From NCBI GenBank assembly GCA_947179485.1, contig OX359246.1, forward strand, positions 1,860,001 to 1,924,000: 64,000 bases of DNA. The letters run 5' to 3'. Below the pieces are notes generated by a model, which was given only the letters and a program-made list of their open reading frames with translations, made no database searches and was not told the DNA's origin. Every line of letters starts with the position of its first letter. Position 1 is the first letter of the stretch. Positions 10,379-22,300 of this stretch are shown piece after piece. This DNA comes from Allacma fusca. Its lineage: Eukaryota > Arthropoda > Collembola > Symphypleona > Sminthuridae. The translations under genes and the position numbers were made by a program.

Positions 10379-13376
10379 TATTTACAATAGTAATAAATTA
10401 TTTTAGGTTCGTTTTTTTATAAGGGAAAAATTAACACATTACCTTTAAATGACACTTTTTAGGGACTGTTGTAGGGAGGTCCCTTCTATTGCTACAGGGC
10501 TGAGTGCAGAGTGCAGACATTTACATCTCTGCATTTGATGAAACAATTTTTCATATGTGACTAAATATGGGTCCTATTGTTAGCATCCATCCTGTTATGA
10601 AGCTGCATACATACATAGCATATGCAAATATGCGTATTTACATTGTACTTGTAATCTTAGGAAGATGTTACTTTCATCAATTCTCTTCAAATGACATTAC
10701 ATATGGGTCTGTGTATAGCGGGAGGTGTGGACGGACAAGTTTGGAGTCCTTATTTGAAAAGGGATTAGTCACTGGGTTCCTGGTCTGGCGGAGTCTCATG
10801 TACATACAAATAAATACAGAATCCCGAGTCTCTTCTGAATTATCATCTATCAAATTGTCCCACAAAAATGTATACAAACATATTTAACAAATGGTTTCCA
10901 TTTTGAGAAATTTGACTATTTCCCACATCATTTAAAATTTGATCCGAAGCTTGTAACATGATTTTTTGGAAATTCGATATATTTATCAGAAATTAGGGAG
11001 GACGAATCAATAAGTACAGTAGATCCTTATTATGAAGGGATCCCTTTGAAAACAAAGGTCATTTACAGCCAGTGAACACTTTAGTTGAGGTTCTATAATT
11101 TTTGAATGAATTGTATGAAAATGATTCGTTGGATTTAAGAGAAAAAATTTTTGCAAACTTTATCTCATATTGATTTCCTATGTAGTTTTTATTGGGGAGA
11201 TTGTGGGACTGCAGGAGATACTAAATTGTGTCAATTTTTGTGTTGATTTAAGATTGAGCTGGTGTGGATTTGTGGGTTACTTGCAAAAAAAACACTGTGT
11301 GTACACAGAGGGCTATTATGGAACGTGTTGAGAAAGGGAATAATAATTATTGCAACCAACTGTTCGTCCCTCGTTCCCACGACACACGATAGCCAATCCG
11401 ACCTAGTTTATTTCTTTGCTCAGAAAGTGTCAGTTTTCATGTGATGCACACATATATGCAAATTTGCAATCAGTGTAGTTAATAATAGTAGTGCTGAATT
11501 AATTCACCGTATGGTGCAGTGGGACATATGGATAGGGACAAATGTACTTTTTGCATACTTACTAGAAGCGTATGATGCAAGTCTGTTGAACGAGAGGGAT
11601 GAATTAGAATTTCAAATGCATTCAGATTATTGTAGCGGACGCAGATGCTTGGCCCTGACAGGTTAATAGACCTTTGGGTACAATACAGTCGAATCTCCTT
11701 TCTACGGCTCTCCCCTGTAACATATGTCAGTATTACTTGGACTGGGATGTTATAAACTAATCGTAGTACATCAAATGTAGTAATAATTATAACTGAGCAT
11801 GATCGGATCCGGCCTGAACCCCCGAATTAGACATTCCAGCAAGAAATTGTAATATCGAAATTTCCTGTGGAGCATTACGGAGGTCAGGGGTCATTCGTTT
11901 GTAGATTAATTTTCTCACGCCTTTTTGTATAAATATACATTCAAATTCTGTCCACGTCAAATCCTCACACATTTCCCCCCAGAGGACTTTCACTAATGGG
12001 TGTCGTTACAAGGACAGACAACTGTATAAGTTTGACGTTGACGTTGTCAGCAATTCTATTGAAAGGCTCCGTCATCAGCTAATTGATTAATACTTCAAGT
12101 GTTGAGTTTAACTTTTGAATGGGAGGAAGCGCATTTAATAATCCTTGTCATGCAAATGTGGATTTTTATAGGGCTACAGCATTTTCAGTTTCGAATAATA
12201 CATTCGAAAATGTCAAGCTGGATTTATGTGTATTTGATTCATTTTTAATAATTTAAGTATTTCTTAAAAATTACAAAATTGCTCTTGTAACTTTGATATT
12301 ACAAGAAAAATTGAAGTTTGGGGTGTAGTGAGATTCTTCGCACTAGTTGTGCTCGTGTGTTCCTAACTGGTGCGCTGTCCTTAAGGGACGGAAGGCCCGG
12401 GAAATTCAAACGCTTTACGAATTCAGGGCAGGGCTCTTTGTAAACGTAGAAACTGAATGCGAGGCTGACGGAACAACAGTATATGCAACATGCGACGTCT
12501 AGCAATTATTTTGCATTTAACTTGCTGGAACAGATTGACGCTGCTGTTATTGGAGCAACGTCTTTGAACATGTTGATTTTAAATGTAAAAAGAACTAACG
12601 CATCTGTACTGGTACAATTTTTGCCGTGATAATCTATTGGTTAGAAAAACTGGAATAATTATTCCTGAAATTAGCATTTTTTAAAAACTCGCATAACAAG
12701 ATCTGGGCAATCCCAACGTATAGAGATATGTCTCCCGGAGGGTAGATTGCACGAATGAAATCGAAAAATTTAAAATTGGATTCCTTTATACACATACTAT
12801 GAGCAAGTACTCTCACACATCTGATGATCTGATTCTGCTCTGAGACTGAATATAAAAACCATAGGTTTGAAAAACATGGCAGTAAACATACACAAATGTT
12901 ACGATCCCCTCGAACAAGGCGACATTAATGGCAAATCTAATTCTCTCAACCAAAGGGATTATTTTAATCACCTTTGACAAGTATTGTTTCCATAGTGTCC
13001 ACAAAAATGCAAAACAGGTATCATGTCCGTATGAGTTACGTCCAGGTAACTCAATATAATATGCACTAAGGTTCACCACCCATTATTTAAAAATCTCAAG
13101 GGATATTGTCTCGAGTGTGGAACATAATAATTAGACGTAATGTGTGGCATCATGTAATTAATCCGTGGAGCCAGCGGTGTCATGAGATGTGTTTTAATAA
13201 CAATTATTATTCTTGTATATTTTGCATACACAGGGACAAAAAAGAAATAGACTGCCAAGCGTGACTATAACCGGATTCTACATGATTCCTTGAGAGCTGA
13301 TGCTCCCCAACAAAATCTACACTTCATCCTGAGTCCCGGTATACTTGGATCCAGCCAGATATTCTGTGAGGATAAT
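10379..13376. other. Gene-poor stretch upstream of p130CAS
   Basis: No conserved frame. Pogo-like starts such as CAGTAGATCCTTATTATG (about 11031) and CAGTCGAATCTCC (about 11691) are present but unpaired. The 5' untranslated exon(s) and promoter of the p130CAS gene may lie here or further left. None could be placed. Confidence 0.4.
12608..12660 (+). repeat. Dispersed repeat, copy B (partner at 2587-2650)
   Basis: Shares the block GCCGTGATAATCTATTGGTT and its flanks with the copy near 2587, in the same orientation. Confidence 0.6.
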
Positions 13377-16300
13377 ATGGAGAGGGCCACTTTAGCACGA
13401 GCCCTCTACTCCAACACACCAGAGGCGAAGAATGAGTTGTTATTTCGAAAAGGAGATATCCTGACAGTCATCGAGATCGACCATGACATGCAGCCAGGCT
13501 GGTGGCTCTGCACTCTTCGGGGTCAGAGGGTGAGTCTCAAGTCTGATTTTATTATTTTATGGGGCCTTGTGTCCCAATTCAAATGCGCTCTTTTTAGAGA
13601 GCTTGTCTGAGTCGAGATGTTGTAACAATAGCATCTCGTCAAAATTTAAAGATCAATCCTCCTTCCACTTAAATATACATATCGTATAAATATGTAGGGT
13701 GTCTCAAAAGTTCGAGTAGCCTATAGCTCTTATGTTGCAGTATTAATCGAACCTAAAAATACAATTCCTTCTGTTGGAAACAATTTTCTAGTCTTTAATT
13801 TTGACCTGGGTCAGTAGTTTTTCCAGGTGGAATAAATAGTCATGGCTCAGCCAATTTTAAAAATTCTGGATTTGGATTTAATTTAGTTCCAACAGAGTAA
13901 ATCCAATATTTTTGGAGAAGATTAAGTGAGCATAAATAAATTGTGGGGGGAGTGGAAGGGTTTGTAGGATCTCTGTACAATATATGTACATTCATCAGAG
14001 CCACTGGAGCATTAGGGTGAGTTGTTGAGTCTAGAGACTCATAAAAACTGAGAGTCAAAATAAAAACAAAATTTAGGAGCAAGTTGTTGGGAATTGAAGG
14101 GAATCACCCTCTCAGGCTTAAATTGATGCTCATTGAAAATCTCGAAGAGTTGACATTCCCTAAGTAAGACTCACAGCACAGCCCAGACCACAAGCATCTG
14201 CTTTTCTCTTTTTCCTTCTTCTTTTTGTGTGGTCAATTTAACTCTTGTTTATATCTTTTGCCCCTGTGCTCACCGCACCGCATACATTTCCTATCAGGTT
14301 TCAGACTACAGGGAAATAACTTTATAACAGACCCCATACTTATTATTTCCAAGTATCTATAATTTTGTAAACTTAATTTTGAGAGATGAAGTGAAACAAT
14401 TTTTTTGGGGGTGAAGTGGAACTTAATTTGTTTATAGGGACGAATGAAACTAATTTATTTTTGGGGTGAGATGAAACAGATTTATTTTAGGGGTGACTTG
14501 CAGCTAAGTTTAGCTTAGGGGTGAAATGACATTTAAATTTCCAAAACCATATTTTTAAAAGATTTGAGAGAATTGTCCCTTTATTATAAAATGAGGGATT
14601 ATTTCATATAGGTCAAATTTTGATGCTCTTAGGAGTGGCATTCTAGTAATAATTGTGTGGACTGTATCGAACTGAGTGGGGACATGATTGGGGTTTTATC
14701 ACTTGTGGGATATTTGATTGTAGTTGTGCAGACGACTTGGGCCTGCTTGTTACAAGGGAAGGAAAATTCCTGAGCATTCCCACATAGTCTTAAAGAATAG
14801 ATAAATAACTTTTGTGTTGGAACTGTCACCGAGCATTTTCTCAAGTCATGAATCAGTTTGCTTATTTAACAAATTGGACATTTGACACTTAATACATCTC
14901 CTCTGTATTGTATATGTCCTGTGGCTAATAATCCCTACATAGGAAGTCAATGGCTCCTGGGATAGGAGCAAAACATTAATAGGTGTGAAAAAATCCATTG
15001 AGTACTTATCGCATATGTAAACTATGAAGCCCATAAACACTTCCACTGTCACCCATTTATCTCCTCACTGTATAATTGGACCCAGACTGAGACCAGCCCT
15101 TAATTTATGCTCTTCTTTTTTTTTCTATCTCCACAGGGAATTTGTCCTGGAAATTACTTGGAGCTCATTGAAGACAAATACGCTATTCCTCACAGTCCCA
15201 TTAGGACGGTAAGAATATGTTTTACATTTCAGAACTTGTAAGCAAACCCTACATACATAATTACATATGTAGCTTTTGGTCTATTATGCATTATTTTAGG
15301 ATTTGTAAAATCAACTGATTATAGATTATAGTGTAAAAGGGGGTCGTTCAAGTATAATTTTTACGTGGTCCAAATATGACAGCCCTAATTGTAAGAATTT
15401 ATGGGAGGGTGTAACGTCACGTGATTTGTGAAATGTCCCTTGTAGCATGTGTAAGATGCAATGTGGAAATGTACATATGTATGTAGTTTAAAGCAAAGCT
15501 TATATTTGCATTTCTCGTGATTTTGCAGAGCGAGCGGATTCTTTGCGTAGCATTGATTTCCTTGTTAGCCATATTTGCTCTTCCATTTAGGAATTATTCT
15601 GCTGTGGAGGAAATTTCCGCTTCCATTCCCAAAACTAACTGTATTAAAGATAATGGAATTAAAGGGTGAGGCCGGAAAAAGCCTTGTAGGCAGTGTTTCC
15701 GGCAGTTTTCCCATGCAAGTAGATATATAATCAGTCGGGTTGATGTCATAAGAATCTCTGAAGAAACATTTAAGCAACTTCCTCTGACAATGAGGGTTTA
15801 TAAACCTTACGGATTTTCCGGGCGTGTCCTTATTATTTTAACTGTTTTCATACATTTTTTATGTTTTCCTTCAATTCTCTCAGGGATCCTCCGAAATTAT
15901 TAAATGGAGTCGTGCAATTTGTGGGATTTTGTCAAATTTTTGGAATTGGCATTTACAAAAAAGTATTTGGAAAGTAAATGTGCAAAGGATTTCAATCACT
16001 TTTTTTCATATGACGATTGTGGAATTTTCTAGCAAATTCCTTAATTTTTCTTGAATTTCTTAGAATCTGGTGCACATGTCACAATATTTCCTGAGCTTCT
16101 TCCCCAAAAATGAAAATCTCCCCAAAATTTGTCAAATAATGCTACAATTTGAGGACAGTTTCTGGCAAAATTCTTGTCAAATTTGGTGCAAATTTCATAC
16201 AAAATTTGGGGAGAATTTCATGCAAACATTTGGGAAGAATTCTTGTCAAATTTGAAGAAATTGGAGAAGAATTTAAGTAACAAACTTATTCATGTTTTCC

Positions 16301-19300
16301 TCCAACTTTTCCCCAACTTTTCCCAGAATTTCCCCCCAATATCTTATTAATTCCCCTCAATTTTTTTAGTCAATCCCTGAAGTTTCCCCCGTAATTTTTT
16401 TGAGTTTAGCGTCCCACAATACTCCAAGGGCGCCCTAATATCCAGAATTACCTCAAAAAACATTGTTGTCCCACAGACCCAAGAGATTACTTCAGCATCC
16501 TTTACAACTAAAACTTCAAACGAAGTAAAAAACGGCTTTGAGCAATGTTACATGTAGAAATTACCATCATGTTTATTAATGGCCAGCGGCTATATACTCA
16601 CACCCTCAAGGCCATTGTATGAGGCAATAAGCCCTAATGCTCATGAATTTTGTGGGAGAGGGAATATAAAGGTGTGTGTGTGTGTGTGAGTCTGTGCCTG
16701 TGCCTGTGAATTAGCGTAAACAAAATATGTTCATTAGGACCCAAAGCATGCCGCATCTTATCATTACTTACCATTATCATTAGCTCAAATGATCCGGACA
16801 GCCGTGTCTAATCACCCATATGCAAAAAAACATTTGTAAATAAAATTTCTATAGGGACTGTAGGATGAGGGACTTTCCTATTTTTATCCCATACACATAA
16901 TTATCTACATATATATCTCTCCTGTGAATCCAATTTTTAAAAGCTCTGCCGCTGTCTCAATTTTGACAGGAAAATTGACTTACTTGCTCTATTAATGCCC
17001 TCATTTCAATACAATATCCCTCAACCCTTGTAACCTTCGGCAAACCCTAAATCAAAGTAAATGAGACTTCTGTGAAGGATTCCCAACTCTTGGATATTCC
17101 CATCTCAATTTCCAGGCGCCATCCTTAATAATTATTACACATTTTCATGGGATTCCTATATACATATAAAAAATCTACTTAAGAATTAAAACTCACACAG
17201 TGCACTCTCTGGAATTAATCTTCTAATCATTTCTCTACTCTCCACTTCGTCCTTATAATTTACATAAGGTTTATCGTCACCAGGATCAGGGAGGGAGAGA
17301 GTAGGAGGGAACTCCGCAGTGGATTTAATCACATCATCGGAATTAAACTTTTTATTGATCTTTGCTCGTAAACTGTAAAATAAACAGGAGTGGGTCCGGA
17401 TTTATCGGATTTGAATTTTATAGGAATAGCCCTGTGTGCTTAAAATTGACCCAAAACCATAATGCACCTTCAGGGTCCATAAAAACGCTGAGTGCGAGTG
17501 TGAACCCTCATGTGCGGGGACGCATTCTAATTCTAAATAAAAGATGCAAAATCCAAGCCTTTACTATACAAAGCTAGGGTTTGGCGCATGGGTCCTATTC
17601 CCCAACAAGGGGTCGTTTACTTTCCCAACACAACATAGTCAGCAACATAGGAGCGTGTGTGTATTTGAGAGAGGTAGTAGCTGGAGAGTCAGAGCTCCTG
17701 ATCCTATCTGTATAAATAAATGTCTGGATTTATTACGTGCTGTATATATAAGTATAGCTATAGGTCTGTGTACAATTGACTCTGGCTATGGAAGACCCCC
17801 TTTAAAAAAAATTTCCTTAGAGCCCAATTGCTTTCCAAACTCACATTGAGGTACTTCCCAAAGGGTGAAGAAACACAGAGACTCTACTGCAAGGGTATAA
17901 AGTCATTGTGATATATACACTTTTACAAGGGAACATATGAGCGCATATTTTATAAATCGATGACGGGATTTTCCCCTTATACCCTCCTAATGCTGGGAAT
18001 TATAGGGTGTACTGGGGAAGGTTAAGGAAATTTATAGGAGCTGTACAGGACACTCGGGATTGAACGGACCTCAACCCTTGATTTATTTTTTTTCTCCCTT
18101 GGGTTTGAGGACTTAAAATCATTTCGTAAATGCAACTTTGAACCCGGTGATAATTTTTGCTTGGATTGTAAATCCCAGGGTCTGGGTATACGGCATGTAG
18201 ACTCAAAACCTTATTTGAGAGCTACTGCTATAGAGAGGGTTGACGGGGAGGAGAGTAAATTTCCCAGTGCAAAAGGTCCATTCGGGCTCGCCTTTTTCTT
18301 CCAGCAGTTCCGGGAAAGCGACTCTGAAACTCTCCTCCCCAGAACCTTTCAGTTGTGCTTCACAAACGGGGGAAGGAATACATATCGGATTTTTCCTGGC
18401 CCTGCCTTATACTGTAACTCTCACCAGGAAGTTTAGCTTTTTCACACTTTTATATACGAATCTGGTGTTAGTTCTATTTTTTTAAATAGTGCTATTTCCT
18501 GCCGGCGTTCCCTTTTTCTATACATATCTATTCCCCCGGTTGTATTTATTTGAACAAACTGGATTGTGCTATTTGGAAGCTATAAATGGATTTTTTCCGG
18601 TGGGATACGTTGTAAGGCCTGAGAAATTTTTTTTTTTGGGGAAGACATTACGGGTAATTATGTCTGCGGGACGTGAGATTCGAATAGCTTGAAGATCCCG
18701 AGTGTTTTGTATACTGTAAGAGCAAGTCTATTATTTTAAGGGATTTTTATTGACGCCGAGAGTAAATATGGGGTATTTTAAACATTTTATGGAAGGATAA
18801 AAGGATAGTCACGTGGTATTATCTCCATGAGCCAACTGACCAAAAGACCTGGAAGAAGTTGAGTAATTATTTAGTGTAAACTATTCTTCAGAAGGAGGCC
18901 CCTGAGTAAAATATTTTGTGGGGTAAAAATATCTGGTCAAATTTTTTTTTAGACTTGGGATGAGTTACGAGCGTGTGTCTAACAAGTGTGGGAAATTACG
19001 TCTATTCTAGAGAGTGTATAGGGGAAGGATGCGGTGTGTAAGACGTAAGAGTGTGTTTTATGGAAATGTGTTTTATGCGTGGAATAATTGATGACCCTGA
19101 CTCATGTATTTTTCCAGGACTCATCCTCAAATGGGAATCTAGGGAGCGATCCGAGCCGGGAAAGTGACTCATTGCTAGAGGCCTTAGAGACATATGACGT
19201 GCCCCGATCTTGGAAAGTGCATCCAACAGCCTCATCATCCCTCCGTAGAGATGAGGACCCGTTGGAGACGTACGACGTTCCCAGAAGTGTGAGACTCCAG

Positions 19301-22300
19301 AGAGAGCAGAAACAGCAGCAGCTGCAGCTGGAGGAGCAGCTCCAAAATGAGCCCACTTATGTAAATATAAATACCCTCTCCAGGACGAGCAGTCATCAGA
19401 GCGAGCTGTCCCTGGACTCCACGGGGAGTAGCACCCAGCTCTCCTCTGCTAGTAGTGCTTCTTCTGCCCGGAATAGCTACGAGCCTTGCTCAATCCTTCC
19501 TCCTCCAGGGGTTCTGGACAGTGGGGCCTCCAGTCCGGACGTTCATTTCCGGAAGCCTCCCGCAGGGGGGTCGAAGCGTGCCACAGTCCAAAGTGACAGT
19601 ACCATGTTATCCTCCGTTGTGCCGGACCTTTATGATGTCCCTCGGTCCGCTCCCACTAGCCGGGCCCAAAGTGCCATGTCCATGTCCTCCGGTCTGGGCG
19701 TCAGTATTACAAATAGTGACTCGAAGGATAGCTTAGACCTCTACGACGTTCCACGTACTTTCAGTGGGGTCGTCCCCAATTGTGGCAGTGGCAGTAATAA
19801 AATTTCTAGTGGTACTTCGGCCAATGGTGGCTCTCTCCAGAACTGTTACACTTCGGACGGAAGCGGGAATTTTCAAAATTGCGGCACTTTGGGAAATAAC
19901 AGTGGCACTTTGGGAAATAACAGTGGCACTTTGACAAATAATGACTCCTCACGACACGGCCGCACCTCACAAAGTAATTCAGCCCTTGAAAATTGTGGCA
20001 CTTTACAAAATACCGGTAACTCTCGTCATTGTGGCACTTCCCAGGGCAGTGGACCCCGTCCAAACTGTGGCACTTCCGAAAATAGTGACACTTCTTCTCA
20101 AAATAATTTACCACAGAATCATCCTACACTTCAAAATAATAGTGGCACTCCCCGGAATTCGGTCCAGGCGTTCGTGACCCAAATTGAAGCCAAGTATGAC
20201 CATGTGAGTAGCAACTACAGTATTCCCCCCAGAAGGGGTAACTTGAACCGACGAGGTACCCTTAGCGCGACCGGCTCTATCTCTAATATTGAGCGCAGCT
20301 CGGATAGCATCCTAAATGACGCCAACGAAAGGGTTATTATGAGGAAGACCAGCGATTCGGGGATCCCGGGGATCATCGGGAAGGCTCAAGTTGAGGGTAA
20401 AAAAGTTAGCTTTAATTCAATGGATGACTTGTACGATGTCCCGCGGAGTCACTGCCCTCCCGTCGTGGTTCGGAAACATCCCATATCATCTTCATTAGCT
20501 TCCATAGCGATCTCAGAGGACAGTGCTAAAAACAAAGCCAACAATTCTTTCTCCATGACTGATGTGAGGCGGAGGGGTTTCATCGGCGCGCCGCAGGAAA
20601 TTAGCGCCCCCGTCCGAACCCTCTCTTTAAATGATAAGATTTCGATGAGGGACGAGAGACCGGGTTCGCAGAGGAGGGCCACTTTTTCTCGGGGAAACAG
20701 CAACGGACATTCCTTCTCCGAAGATACCTCCCGGGAGATCGAAGATGTCAAGATCCTACCTTTGAACCCCCGCGCCGCGGTCACAGTCTGTGAGAAACTC
20801 CGACAGGAAGTGATGGCGGGTGTTAAGTCAATCCTGGACATTTCAGAAAAGAGTCATTGGAGGGATCGGGAAAATCTCCAGGAGATCATGCCCGATCTCC
20901 GCTTCAGCTGCGTCCGGCTCAATCTTGCTGTTAAGGTAAATTTCCCCCGAAAAATATAAATTTTTTAACGTCCAAAACCAATAAAAAATTTTCCCCTTTC
21001 TAATAAATTTTTCCCTCAAATTTTCTTAAATTTTTCTTCAAACTTGTACACTATTTTCGGTATTCACGAAGAATGTTTCTATACCGATGCAAAAGGCTTT
21101 TTTTATCGATGCAAAAAAAAATTCAGTAGGATCGTTCCGATTGTACATTGACAGAAAAAATTTATGAGCGAAATGATCTAAAGCACACAATTCTGTTTTG
21201 TTGTGAGAGGAAATGACTTTCATTTTATTGCACATGCCGATGCACACAAGTTTTTATTACCTGTCAGTGCAATTTAACGAGCAGACTTTAAAAAAAAATC
21301 TCAGGAAGACCTATGTCAGCAGTCAGCACAGACTTACTTTTGTATGTTTTTATTGGATGTCATTTTATATGAGGACTTCCCAATAAAAATCATTTCATAT
21401 TACAGGGCACTCTGAATCGAACTCGCACTCCTGATTGAAACAAAAATTTAGGCTACAGATTATATTCACGTGTGAATAAATACTTAAAAAATTCTGTAAT
21501 AAAAATGTCACTATAGTAACAAGAGCTTCCTGTATAGTTAAAGGACCGGTTCTGTATCGAAATCCCATTGCAGATTTAATAGTAGGTTTGAAAGCAGGAT
21601 GGATATTGACTACCCACATTCGACGAAAAAAAAAGGAGAAATTGACTTTTGTCTTTTGGAATATCCCCTTGTAAGGAGTCTCATTAAATTAATTGACAAA
21701 AGAAATACCAACGGTGTTCCTTCAGAAATTTACTAGCTCTATACCCAAGTTAATTTCGAGTCACTTGAAATTTGTCATATTCAGCTTCCTTGTTGGGACG
21801 GGAAAGTGGGAATTGCGTGTGGAACAATCAAGATTTTTTTTGTTTGAGCCCACAATTGGCAATAAATTCATTTCTTGTCCCAAAAGGTTTTTGCCAAAAA
21901 CAGTTCGATCTTATACCTACAGAGAATTTTTCGTAAAGGTTTCGTATTGGCAGATTCTTGTTGATTGTTATGGGCCCCTATCGAAGTATCGATCAATTGC
22001 TCCTTTTAGGGCTGTTATTGGAAATATATCGTCGGTGAAACTTCCTAACCGGCTAAAATAAAAAATGCTTAGAATACAGACCGGCTATTTAGCGCTGTCG
22101 CTCAATACTCACAACAGCCATAATTCCCCCATTTCCCTTAACTTGACCACACCTTCCGCTCCCCTTACACTAATCCCCACGTACGTACTACCATACGTAC
22201 TACATCTATACTCTCCATCCCATTATTTCCCCTCCACTTCCCCTCCACCTCCAGTCCACTTCCTTTCCCCTCCATTTCCACACCACTTAACCTCCACCTC

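Noticed and set aside
13290-13376. N-terminal extension of p130CAS from an in-frame ATG
   Set aside because: The sequence upstream of the SH3 domain is not like the family, whose members start just before ALY; kept only as an alternative.
19806-20114. Minus-strand frame rich in KCH and YF across the p130CAS exon 3 repeat
   Set aside because: Antisense shadow of the coding repeat; the plus-strand frame is the conserved one.
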